This document shows positions 1 through 13,200 of a stretch of 64,000 nt of DNA, piece after piece (position 1 is the first letter of the stretch; every line of letters begins with the position of its first letter). The stretch is taken from the NCBI RefSeq assembly GCF_021347895.1, contig NC_067128.1:62001-126000 (forward strand), read 5' to 3'. Below the pieces are notes generated by a model. The model ran no database searches. It was not told where the DNA came from and saw nothing but the letters and a program-made list of their open reading frames with translations. Both the position numbers and the translations under genes were made by a program. This DNA is from Acanthochromis polyacanthus (Eukaryota > Chordata > Actinopteri > Pomacentridae).

Positions 1-154
1 TCTGAATATATTAAAAGCCTTCTGTGGAATCCAAAATCGTTTAGTGTCTGGTAGCAGCAGAAGTCTGATCACAACTATGTTAATGTGAAGCTGTAAAAAC
101 AGAAGCCTTCATGACCTTTTCTTCTCTCCATTCGTACTTCTGCTCGCCTGCCAG

Positions 155-246
155 GTAAAGACGGCTCATGGCGTCGTAGATTTGGTGCGAATCATGAATC
201 CTTGGGGCAACACAGAGTGGCAGGGGCCCTGGAGCGACCTGAAAGG
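155..246 (+). CDS. Calpain exon with catalytic Asn
   Basis: Acceptor tgccag ends at 154. The exon encodes a basic stretch followed by [11 protein letters not shown] and ends with two bases of a Gly codon before a GT at 247. NPWG is the conserved block holding the catalytic Asn. The donor (gttggt) is weak, but the alternative GT at 251 would break the frame to the next exon. Confidence 0.8.
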
Positions 247-3200
247 GTTGGTACTTATTTAAATCATAGGGCTACACACCAAAATAGTCGCAAATGAAAC
301 TTTTATTCAGTGTGTGCAAGTTAAATGTGAATTGGTTGCATTTGTGTAAGTGCATGATGATCATTCAGAGTAATACGTTAGATATTGTAGTTGAAAATTG
401 TGCTCTTTCTTCTTCATTATCTGAATTTATAGCGAAAAAACACTAAAAGTTTTTTCATGCACAAGCGAGTCTACTCTGAATAAATTAGGGATTTTATTTA
501 AAAATGGTTAATGCATCTTTACTGATATCACTTCAGATTTGTTGGGTTTCTCTGTTTAAAGCTTTCACCTTTCTATGAGAAATGCTATAAGATGATGTTT
601 GCTGTGAATTGGTGCCATATAGACAACATTTTATTGAGTTGAATTGTTATCACAGCACCAGTAATCTGTTTTCATACAGTATTTTTTCATGTAATGAAGA
701 AAAGAAGACCAGCAAATTGTTTAATACCTGCTGTTTTCTTAGAGGTAAAATTAAGAAATGTATGCACTCATTTATCAGATAAGATGAGATAGAATAAGAT
801 GAGACAAGAAAAGAAAAGAAGAAAAGATAAGATGTGGCTTTAATAATCCCACAGTGGGGAACTTTGCGGTGTTACAGCAGTAAATAGTGCAAAAATATTG
901 AGACAGAAATGAAAAAAAACAACAAATAAACAGGAAATATACAAAAGAATGGTTGATATAGTGCAGATTTCTTTGTGTGTATAAAATAAAGATATTTCAC
1001 AGGTTACTCTGTTAGTAGAAACACAATAGTGTTGCATTAAGTGTTCAATAGTTTTAATAATGCTAATATTGCAGACATTTCATTGATTTTTGCAGAGATT
1101 TTTCTTTAAATGTACTCAAATGTTTTAATGAAGCACAGGTTTAAATGCATTTATTTATACTAGAGTGAAGTAGGACAGTTTATTTATGTGCATTTTGAGA
1201 TAAAAATATAAACTGTGTCCTGTGTGTTTGTGATTTCAGTCCAGAGTGGAACACAGTGAGTGTGGAGGAGCAACAGCGACTGGACCGAGTGAGGAGGGAG
1301 GACGGGGAGTTCTGGTGAGTTTCTGATTGTTGCGCAGCAGCAGCAGCAGCAGCAGCAAACACCGCTGACGACTCTCCACGTCCGCCTTCTGCAAACAAAA
1401 CAGCAGAAGCCACCGAGCAAACAAGTCGGCTTAGCTTCATTTTTTCTCACGTTACTTTCTCATTTGTCAAAGATACACAAACCAGGGACTCTATGAAGAT
1501 ACTGACTAAATAGTGCAAAGACTGAAGCTCATAAAACTTTTTAAAAACACGAACAACTGATTGGTCACTTAATCTTGTTTTTCTCTGTCAGGATGTCGCT
1601 GTCAGACTTCAGACAACACTTTGAGTTGAATTGCTATCACAGTACCAGTAATCTGTGTTTTCATACAGTGTTTTATCATGTAGTGAAGAAAATGTCTGTG
1701 ATGTCAAGGGTTTATAAAAAATAGTCAATTCTTTAATACGTGCTGTTTTCAAATTAAAATTAGGGAATATATATTCACTCAATTATCTCAATAAGATGAG
1801 GCAAGATGAGATAAAATAAGATGAGATAAGACAGATAAGATGACATACGATGAGATGAGATAAGATAAGATACTACAAGATAAGGTAGGAGAAGATAAGA
1901 TGAGGTGAGATAAAATGAGATTAGATGATATAAGATAGGACAAGATGAGATGAGATAAAATGAGATTAGATGATATAAGATAGAACAAGATGAGATCAAA
2001 TGAGTTTAGATGACATAAGATTGGACAAGAAAAGATGAGATTAGATTTGATAAGATTAGCAGAGACTATATAGGATAAGATGAGATAAAAATGAGATGAG
2101 ATAAGATCAGATCAGATCAGATAAGATACAACAAGATAAGATGACATACGATAAGATTAGATGCGATACGATAAGATTCAATTCAATTTTATTTATATAG
2201 CGCCAATTACAGGTCAGAATGTCTCAAGACAGTTTACAGAACCGATATGCCTGATGAGATGAGATGAGATGAGAACTTTTTGTAAACTCTAAGAACTGGT
2301 TGGTCACTGTACCTTGTTTTTCTCTGTCAGGATGTCGGTGTCAGACTTCAGGCAACACTTTGAGATGATGGAGGTTTGTCACCTGACTGAAACTCTCAGC
2401 GAATCAGGCTCCAGCGTGTCGCCGTGGTGCTGCATCATGCATCACGGAAGCTGGGTGCCGAACATCACAGCGGGAGGCCCTGCACAGAGCGGTGAGACAG
2501 AGGAGGATGATACAGAATTTATATTACAGTTGCTTGATGGTCCCAATGAGAACAGCAATAGAAGAATGTCATTTTTCCCTCTCTTTTCCTCCAGCTGTTG
2601 CTTCTCTCTGTCCTTCCATCACCTCTCGTATGATATTATCAGTGATAAAGAGCTTGGGGTAGGAATACAAACAGTACAGTTCCTTTAACCCATAAGAACC
2701 CACGGTGACACCAGTGTAACAAGCACTTTGAGTGCCCCAGTCTCTTCCTTGTAAAGCTTTATGTCTGACCTTAGCTCATTAAGTCCTTTAAGGAAAAATG
2801 GGTCTGGATTCTTATGGGTTAAAAGTGTAAAAGGTAACAAAAATTTAAATGCAGTGATATCAAAAACATATTTTGTCAGGAATAGCCGAAAAATGAAATG
2901 AAAACAACTTTTCATTACAAAAATATTGCAAGAAAACGACGTCACCGGGTCATTTTTGACCCACTCATGCATGTCCCTAATAGGTAAAGGTTCGCACAGT
3001 TTAATTTGTTTTACTGGCGTAAAACTCGTAGATAATATCGCCAAAGCTTCCATGAAAATACAACAAATATATCACAGTAAAACAACACAATAAAAGCAAA
3101 ATTAAAATATCTGTGAATCCAATCACCTTTCTTTGCACCACCTCATCGTGTTTCTAGACATTGTTTATACATTTTCTTGTTCTGTGTGTTTTATTTTTTA

Positions 3201-4231
3201 TTTCATTCTGCTCTAACTCAAGGAACAGCACCATAATCTCATTTTGTTGTTGTCTGCAGCTGTACAATGACAAAATGAATCAATAAATGATTACAAACAG
3301 GAAACAAAGCTGAATAAATCTAAAATATATTATAAATAAATAAAGATCTAACATTATATAGATAACTCGAGATTATGCAACAGTGCATCTTAGGCAATGT
3401 TACACTAAAGTAATGTTATTAATTGTACAAAAAGTTACTTTCTATTGGGAATAAATAAGTAAAATGCATTACTTAAAAAAAACATAACAACTAATGTGTA
3501 ATACATTTCTTTTTTTGAGTAATAACTCCAACACTGGTGATGATTTAGAAGATAATAAATGTTTCTGTGCCACTTATGCAACAAGCTTTTATTCTCTTAC
3601 TGCTTTAAATTTAACCACATCAGCGTAGGAGTGTCTTTTTTTCTAATCTGTTCCCAAACGTAGCTCTGATGTTCTTTTGCAGCTTTTATCTGAATATCAT
3701 AAGTCGGCTGTTGTTTGGAATTTCTTTGCACATTTATCGATATAAACGACCGCAGGTGCTGCAGTCAGAGATAATCCTCCTCGTTGATTTATGTCGCATC
3801 TGTTTATAGAATGTCAGGCATCTGCTCTTTAGTAGGATTAGTTTCAGCTCTTACTAGGTTTGGACAAGTTTATTTGTGTTACAGCCGAGTAGAGCCAAAG
3901 GACACTGTAAAGGTCTGTGAAGGTGTGATCAGATTTAGTCTTATTTTTTGCAAATCTACTCAGACAAAAGCTCCTGTTGATCTAATTGTGATGGATAAGA
4001 AGAGGTTAACAGCAAATTTAAAGTGTGTGTGCGTTTGTGTGTGTTTGTTTGTTTGTGTCCAGGTTGCTTTTCGAAGAACCCTCAGTTCTACTTCATTCTG
4101 TCGGAAGTGGACCGCTGCCCGGACAGATCTAAGAAGACCTGCTCCTTTGTCCTGGCTCTGATGCAGAAACACCAGAGACGTCGAGGCATCGACCTGGCCA
4201 TCGCCCTGCATGTTTACCCGGTACACACTCA

Positions 4232-4293
<62 letters not shown>

Positions 4294-7200
4294 ACGTCAG
4301 TTAGTAATTAAATGACATATTGGAAACCAAACAAGATTCAACAATCACAGAATCACCTTTTAAATGTCAGTATTAGGGCTGGACTTTAACACGTTAATTT
4401 TGAATAATTAATCACAGACTGCATTGAGCTTGTTGGGTGGAAATAAAACTTCTAAATGTCAGCTTGGATAAAAGCGTGGTTGTGTGGAGGTGCCCAGGTA
4501 GCTCAGCTGGTTGAGTGGGTGACCTGTAAATAGGGGTTATAGTCCTGGACGGGTTCAAACGCTTGGGTTCAGGTCCAGCTCATGGGCCTTTACTGCAGGT
4601 TGTGCCCCCATTCTTCTTCCCTACTTTTCTGTCTGACTCTTGACTAACCTATCTAAAAGCTTGGATTAAAGTGTGGTACTGTGCAACAAAGAATTTTCTA
4701 ATCACCTCAATGCAAAACATGTAGCTGTTAGCACCAGAGCTAACGTTAGCTACGACAGTCTTGCTACCGGCAAACGGTGTAGCCATCCCATAATAGACCA
4801 CTTTAGAAGACACTGATAAAAGACGTGTTTTAATTTAAGGACTGATAAATATCAGCAGCCTAAATAATATCAGGCTGTCAGGTGTAGTCTTTAATGACTT
4901 CTACTAGTGTTTCCTATTAGTGTAAAACATCAAGTACAAAGGTTCCTCACAAATGGAAACTATTATAGATGTGATTTTTTTCTGAATAGATGATGCTGAT
5001 AGGGACAAATGTAGACAATAATATGAGTTTACGGACTGTTTGAGCAGAACGTTGTTTTAACAAATGTGTAGTTGGTTTCTTTCATTTCCGTACAGAGCAG
5101 CCTGTTTGATAATTTGTTGTTTCGAACATTGACGTAAGTAGTGATAGACTCTCTTCCACAACTTATATTTAAGAATTTTCTTGCCTGAACAGGGACTTGA
5201 ACCCTGGACCCTCAGATTAAAAGTCTGATGCTCTACCGACTGAGCTATCCAGGCTCTGTATCTGCAATCTAAACATTCAATTCTCTGGATAATATGTACT
5301 ATAGAGGTCAGTATTTTGTGCTCAATTTTGGTTGCATATAAAATGCTTTTTAGAGCCTGGATAGCTCAGTCGGTGTTGATAAGCAATGGTTTATTTCAGG
5401 TAACCTACTGATGTTTAGAGTAGAAATGAGACTGGAGTGAACTCCTCGGTCTAAAAGTCAAATGCAGAGACTTAGTTTCACATACTGAAGACCTTTACTG
5501 TTTCTTTAAGCTTTAAGGTCAAAGATATTGAATCAATCTCACTATCCACCTATCTGCAAGAGGTCAAGACAGTACACCTACACTGAAATATATGGTACAT
5601 AATATACCAAGATTTGAGTGTACGAGTGATTACACAGAGCCTGGGTAGCTCAGTTGGTAGAGCATCAGACTTTTAATCAAGTCCCTGTTCAGACGAGATA
5701 AGTTTGAACCGGCGATAAATAACAGTTGTAAGAGAGACTCTACATTTCACTATATGACTACAAATGGTTGCAGCTAAGGGTTTTTATGTCAGATTGGTCA
5801 CTGTTGTTAAGAAGTAAACCATTGTAGTCGTTCATGCTTGAATCATAAACTAAAGACAAGAACTTTCAATCACGAGTTGTGTCGGAATTGAATGAGAACA
5901 CTGAATCTGATCAACAGAGAACTGCAACTATGGCTGAGATTTAGTAGACAACGGTCTGCTTTAGGTCACCCACTGATGTTTAGAGTGGAATAAACGACTG
6001 TCTAAAAGTTAGATGCAGAGATGTAGTTCTAGATATTGAAGATCTTCCTGTTTCTTGAGAGTCATGATTCTCATGAGAGGCTCCAGCCCCCCCATGACCC
6101 TAGTGAGGATAAAGAGATTAGTGTCTCAATGACACTACCTGTTTAAATAAAGGTTAAATAAATACTATATACAGCAGTGTAGTATTTCATGCTTGATTTT
6201 GGTTGCATATAAGATATTTGTCAGAGGCTTGATAGCTCTGTTGGTAGCGCATTGGACTTTTAATCTGAGGGTCCAGTGTTCAAGTCCCTGTTCAGGTGAG
6301 GCAAGTTTTAAGCCAGTGATGAAAAAGTTGTGTAAGAGAGTTCAGTCAATACCTGCATAAACTTTCAACCTATTAAACTACATGGATTGAATGTTTATGC
6401 ACTATTGACTACACTGAAGAGTATTGACACAATAGTCACGGAGTTCTTTAGCACAACTTTTATTTATTGTCAGTTTAAAACTTGGGTTGCTTGAACCCTA
6501 TTGTCTCACTACACTGACATATATAGTAGGTACTGGCTTGAGATTTTAGTATATAGACTTACCTTGCAGGGCCTGGATAGCTCAGTCGGTAGAGCATCAG
6601 ACTTTTAATCTGAGGGTCCAGGGTTCAAGTCCCTGTTCAGGCAGGACAAGTTTTGTACTCAACATGAGGTAGTCTTCTGTTTGAAATATTTACATTCTGC
6701 ATCACACAGATAGATGATTTGAACCACCACTGTTAAACTGGAAAAATCCTCAACACTATTTATGATGTGGTATTGTGAGACATCTCCTCAGAAAGTTTCA
6801 CCACCATTAACATGTTGAGTCATTCCTTGTTCTTGGGAAACCCCGAACCATTCACACCCCAAGGCGACTATTGTTTCACTAATGATCCATTAGCAATGTA
6901 AGTTAGAGTAGACTGTTTGCATCTGAGACTCTCAATCAGTCAGTGAAAGCAAAATAATCCTCTTAGATTAGAGAAACACCTTCTGAAGTGCTTTGGAAAC
7001 TGAAAAAATCAAGACAAGGCGGTCCTCTGTATGACATATTCAGATTCTGGATAACATAAACAGATAGTTTGAGCCACTAGTGTTGAACTGGAAGAGCCAT
7101 CATCTAAACAGAGGATGGGAGTCTACAACACCACTTATAATGTACTTATGATGTGGTGTTGTCAGATGTCTCCTCAGAAAATTTCACCACCATTGACATC

Positions 7201-10200
7201 TTGAGTCATTCCTTGTTGTTCTTGGGAAATCCCAAACCATTCACACCCCAGTGTGACTCTTGTTTCGCTAATGATCCATTAGCAATGTAAGTGATCCATT
7301 AGCAATGTAAGTTGAGGTTGACTGTTTACATCTCCATCCATCTATTCTCTATACACCACTTTATCCTCACTAGGGTCGCGGGAGGGGGGAGGTGCGGGGG
7401 GGGGGGGGTGCTGGAGTCTATCCCAGCTGACTCAGTCGAAGGCAGGGACAGGTCACCAGTCTGTCGGAGGGCTACATATACAGACAAACAATCACACTCA
7501 CATTCACACCTACGGGCAATTTAGAATAACCAATTAACCTCAGCATATTTTTGGACTGTGGGAGGAAGCCGGAGTGGGCATGACTGTTTCCATCTGAGAA
7601 TCCAGTCAGTCAGAACTGTAGAAGCCCTTTGGATGAAGGTGAAACATCTTCTAAAACCAAAAACTTAATTTGTCTATTGGTATTACAGAGAAAATTCAGT
7701 GTCACTTTTTAAGTATCATGTTTGAATAAGTGAAGTTTAATGTAGCCGCAAGGGGACACAAGCCAGTGTCTTATTGTGCCGGTCCCAAGCCCGGATAAAT
7801 ACAGAGGGTTGTGTCAGGAAGGGCATCCGACGTAAAACTTTGGCCAAATCAATCATGCGAATCAAATGTATGACTTCCATACCGGATCGGTCGAGGCCCG
7901 GGTTAACAACGACCGCCATCGGTGCTGTCGACCTACAGGGTGCCGGTGGAAAATGGACTACTGTTGGTCGAAGAAGGAGGGGAGGAAGGTGTGTTCGTAG
8001 GAAGAGAGAGAAGAGGAACACCAAGAGTCTAGGACTGAGAGTAGGGACTTTGAATGTTGGAACTATGACAGGAAAAGATAGAGAGCTGGTTGACATGATG
8101 CAGAGGAGGAAGGTGGACATACTGTGTGTCCAGGAGACCAGGTGGAAAGGTAGTAAAGCTAGAAGTTTAGGAGCAGGGTTCAAATTTTTCTATCATGGTG
8201 TAGATAGGAAGAGAAATGGAGTAGGAGTTATCTCGAAGGAGGAGTTTGTTAGGAATGTCCTGAAGGTAAAAAGAGTGTCAGATCGAGTGATGAGCCTTAA
8301 GCTAGAAATTGAAGGTGTGATGTTCAATGTTGTTAGTGGGTATCCTCCACAGGTAGGATGTGAGCTGGAGGAGAAGGAGAAATTCTGGTTGGACCTTGAT
8401 GAAGTGATGCAGAGCATCCCTAGAAGTGAGAGAGTTGTCATTGGTGCAGACTTCAATGGACATGTTGGTGCAGGAAACAGAGATGATGAGGAGGTCATGG
8501 GCAGGTTTGGTATCCAGGAGAGGAACGCAGAAGGACAGATGGTAGTTGACTTTGCAAAAAGGATGGAAATGGCTGTAGTGAATACTTTCTTCCAGAAGAG
8601 GCAGGAACATAGGGTGACCTATAAGAGTGGAGGTAGGAGCACACAGGTAGACTACATCTTGTGTAGACGGTGTAATCTAAAGGAGACCAGTGACTGCAAA
8701 GTAGTGGTAGATGAGAGTGTAGCCAAACAGCATAGGATGGTGGTGTGTAGGATGACCCTGGTGGTGAAGAAGATGAAGAGGGCAAAAGCAGAGCAGAGGA
8801 CCAAATGGTGGAAGCTGAAAAAGGAAGAGTGTTGTATGACTTTCAGGAAAGAGTTGAGACAGGCTTTGGATGGTCAGGAGGTGCTTCCAGATGACTGGAC
8901 AACTACAGCAAACGTGATCAGGTAGACAGGTTGGAGAGTACTTGGTGTGTCATCTGGAAGGAAAGGAGATAAGGAGACTTGGTGGTGGAATGAGGAGGTG
9001 CAGGAGTGGATTCAAAGAAAGAGGTTAGCTAAGAAGAAGTGGGACACTGAGAGGACTGAAGAGAGTAGACAGGAGTACAGGGAGATGCAGTGTAAGGTGA
9101 AAGTAGAGGTGGCAAAGGCCAAACAAGGGGCTTACGATGACTTGTATGCTAGGTTGGACAGTAAGGAGGGAGAGACTGATCTGTATAGGTTGGCAAGGCA
9201 GAGAGACAGAGATGGGAAGGACGTGCAGCAGGTTAGGGTGATAAAGGATAAGGATGGAAGTGTGTTGACAGGTGCCAATAGTGTGATGGGAAGATGGAAA
9301 GAGTACTTTGAAGAGTTGATGAACGAGGAAAATGAGAGAGAACGAAGAGTAGAAGAGGTGACTGTTGTGGACCAGGAAGTAGCAAAGATTAGTAAGGATG
9401 AAGTGAGGAGGGCATTGAAGAGGATGACGAGTGGAAAGGCACTTGGTCCTGATGATATACCTGTGGAGGTATGGAAGTGTCTCGGAGAGGTAGCAGTAAA
9501 GTTTTTGACTGGGTTGTTCAACAGGATCTTAGATAGTGAGAAGATGCCTGAGGAATGGAGGAGAAGTGTGCTGGTGCCCATCTTTAAGAACAAGGGAGAT
9601 GTACAGAGTTGTGGCAGCTACAGAGGAATAAAGCTGATGAGCCACACGATGAAGCTATGGGAAAGAGTAGTTGAAGCTAGGCTAAGGGCAGAGGTGAACA
9701 TCTGTGAGCAGCAGTATGGTTTCATGCCAAGAAAGAGTACAACAGATGCAATATTTGCTTTGAGGATGTTGATAGAGAAGTACAGAGGAGAAGGAGAAGG
9801 AGCTGCATTGTATCTTTGTAGATCTAGAGAAATCTTATGACAGGGTGCCCAGAGATTAACTGTGGTTTTGTATGAGGAAGTCTGGAGTGGCAGAGAAGTA
9901 TGTTAGAGTGGTGCAGGACATGTATGAGGACTGTAAGACAGTGGTGAGGTGTGCTGTAGGTGTGACAGAGGAGTTCAAGGTGGAGGTGGACCTACATCAG
10001 GGATCAGCTCTGAGCCCCTTCTTGTTTGCTATGGTGATGGACAGGATGACAGACGAGGTTAGACAGGAGTCTCCATGGACTATGATGTTTTGCAGATGAC
10101 ATTGTGATCTGTAGTGAGAGCAGGGAACAGGTGAAGGAGAAGCTAGAGGCGTGGAGGGTTTGCTCTGGAAAGGAGAGGAATGAAGGTTAGCCGCAGCAAG

Positions 10201-13200
10201 ACGGAGTATCTGTGTGTGAATGAGAGGGACCCAAGTGGAAGAGTGAGGTTACAGGGAGAAGAGATCAAGAAGGTGGAGGATTTTAAGTACTTAGGGTCAA
10301 CAGTCCAGAGCAATGGAGAGTGTGGAAAAGATGTGAAGAAGCGTGTACAGGCAGGCTGGAACGGCTGGAGAAAAGTGTCAGGTGTGATGTGTGATAGAAG
10401 AGTTTCAGCTAAAATGAAAGGAAAGGTTTACAAAACTGTGGTGAGACCAGCCATGTTGTTTGGTCTGGAGACAGTGTCCCTGAGGAAAAGACAGGAGGCA
10501 GAGCTGGAGGTAGCAGAACTGAAGATGCTGAGGTTCTCTTTGGGAGTGGACCACAATGGATAGGATCAGGAATGAGTACATCAGAGGGACAGCACATGTT
10601 AGAGGCTTTGGAGATAAAGTCAGAGAGGCCAGACTGAGATGGTTCGGACATGTCCAGAGGAGAGAGAGTGAATAATATTGGTAGAAGGATGCTGAGTTTC
10701 CCACTGCCAGGCAGGAGCCTAGAGAAAGACCAAAGAGGAGGTTTATGGATGTGGTTAAAGAGGACATGAAGGTAGTTGGTGTGAGAGAAGAGGATGCAGC
10801 AGACAGGGTTAGATGGAGGCAATTGATCGCTGTGGCGACCCCTGAAGGGAAAGGCCGAAAGGAAAAGAAGAAGTTTGAAATGAGTGAAGTTTTGTACAAG
10901 AATCAAAAGAAAGTCCATGCTGTGTCCTAACCTGGCCACCTCTCTGAACCCATAAACCAAAATTCAAGAATGTAACCGTGCTTGTCAGACATAAATCTAA
11001 GTCGTTCCTGATCTGGCACTTTTACAACTATTATTACTGTAGAATGGGAAACTTGGCATTTTCACAACTATTCACATCCAGAGGCATGTGATAGTTGGTT
11101 GGTTGCCTTGGCTCTGAGAAAACACAGATACCTACAGAGGTTGTAACATTTATGACTTTATAAATATTAACAATCTAAATTTCAAAGAGGCAACTGTGGC
11201 AATAAGCATATGGACATGTGTGAAGATCTTCAAGAAGTAAGAAAAGAAATCCAGTTGCTGTTTCCTGAAGTGCTTAGCTTACCAATGTCTGTGTCCCATT
11301 GTTTATAATTTGGTTAGTTGTAGGTTTCCTATTCAAGATTAAAGACTTTTCTCTATTTGAGCTCTGGTTTTATCCTGTGAAATGAAATAGCTATCTGAGC
11401 TATCCGAACAGTGCTTGTTGTGCAACCCAGTGCAGTGATCTATTTCACACCTACACTAAAGTATGTACGGTAGTAGATAGTAGCCCAAGATTTGAGCATT
11501 TAGATTTGCTAAACAGAGCCTGAATAGCTCAGTTGGTAGAGCATCAGACTTTTAATCTGAGGGTTCAGGGTTCAAGTCCCTGTTCAGGTGAAGTGAGTTT
11601 CAAACTAATGATGAATAAAAATGGTTGAAGAGTCATGCAATACCTGTATCAACACTGAACACAACAAACCACATGACATATAGGGTGTATGTTACAATTA
11701 CATGGTCTGCAAACTAATGAGGTGTCACTAATACTCTACTCAGAATAGACAATAGTCATTTATATAATTGGTTATAATGATTCAAGACCACCATTAACGT
11801 CATGGGTCACCAATGACCTGGCAGTTTCACAACCATTCACGCCTCCAGGATCGTCACTCTTAGGTTGTTAACTAGTCATTAGCATGTGAATTAGAGGTGA
11901 CTGTCTGAGACTCCTACCAGTCAGTTACAACTGCAGAAATTAAATGTCTTCAAGAACCACATTGCTTTTTATTGAAGTGCTCAGAATTTCTCTCGAACTC
12001 ACATCTAAAACAGTATATCTAGATTTAATATGACTGTGAATTTTTAAATGTGCAGTTAATTAATTATTATGTTCACTACAGCCTGTATGTCATTGTGTTG
12101 AATGTCAGCACAGGTATGGACTTAACTGTCTTGCACAACTTTTACTAATTGTCAGTTTGAACATGTCTTGGCTGAACAGGGACTTGAACCCTGGACCCTC
12201 AGATTAAAAGTCTGATGCTCTACCGACTGAGCTATCCAGGCCCTGCGCAAGATGTCTACAAGCCCAGTTGTCTAGCTCATATCAAAATCAGTGTACTTTC
12301 TCATGTTTTCCTCAGTTTTGGTTGCACAAACTGCATTTTTCAGGGCCTGGATAGCTCAGTTGATAGAGCATCAGCCTTTTAATTTGAGGGTCCAGGGTTC
12401 AATTCCCTGTTCAGGTGACATTAGTTTCAAGATGCTTTGATCAAACATTGCTCATTCAATGCACTTTAAATCTAAGGGTTTATTTGTGTGTATCAGACTG
12501 CCGTCACTATAATTTAGTCTTCGGTGCTCTATCTGTACTGTGTTTGTACATTTATATTCTATGTCTTGTCTCTCCAGGCCCATCCTAAGAACACCTACCT
12601 GTCGCCTGACGACCTGAGAGCCCGTCCCCCCATCCGCTGCAGCCCCCAGTACTCATCTCGTCAGGAGGTCGTTCTCCGCGACTCGCTACCACCCGGTCGT
12701 TACATCATCGTCCCCTCCACCTCAGAGCCCAATCAGCAGGGAGATTTCCTCCTCCGGGTGCTGACCGAGCAGGGCAACGCCGCCATGTGAGTCACAGATT
12801 TCTTTCTGGGATGACATGCAGAGTTAAAGTCATCTAAATCAATGTTTCAGAGTTTATATCATTAAGGGCACACAGCAGCAGGTCAGGAGAAGTGAATGTT
12901 TTTGATTTATTTGTGGTTCTAAACATAATGACTCCATATATTGGTATGTTTCTTTCCAGCCAGCTCAAAAACCAGCTTTACAAGAAAACTCTTCGGTAAC
13001 AGAGGTATGCACCAGTTAAATCAGTTATTTAAATGAATTATCAAATGTTCACCAACTTGAAGTAGACTGCACTTCAAATTAAAAGTCTGATGCTCTATCG
13101 ACTGAGCTATCCAGGCTCTGTGTGTGATCTTTATACGTTCAATTCTCGAGATAATGTCCACTGTATACGTTTCTGTGTTCTGATGCTCTACCAACTGAAT

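Larger units (their letters stand above)
7742..10880 (+). mobile_element. RTE-clade LINE, decayed
   Basis: One open frame at 7774-8925 carries an AP endonuclease ([25 protein letters not shown]... as [28 protein letters not shown]). Frames at 8947-9840, 9872-10099 and 10180-10563 carry reverse transcriptase pieces ([41 protein letters not shown] in a shifted frame). The 3' end has gcgacccctgaagggaaagg, typical of fish RTE elements. Several frameshifts and stops separate the pieces, so it is inactive. It lies within a calpain intron in sense orientation. Confidence 0.88.

Noticed and set aside
1180..1450. Poly-Ala/poly-Cys/poly-Leu frames on the minus strand
   Set aside because: Antisense to a CAG run and a calpain exon; no independent support.
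1775..1999. Ile/Leu/Ser-rich minus-strand frames
   Set aside because: GATAA satellite translated.
4023..4304. Frame continuing past 4220 into a His-Thr repeat
   Set aside because: This is the CA microsatellite read after the splice donor.
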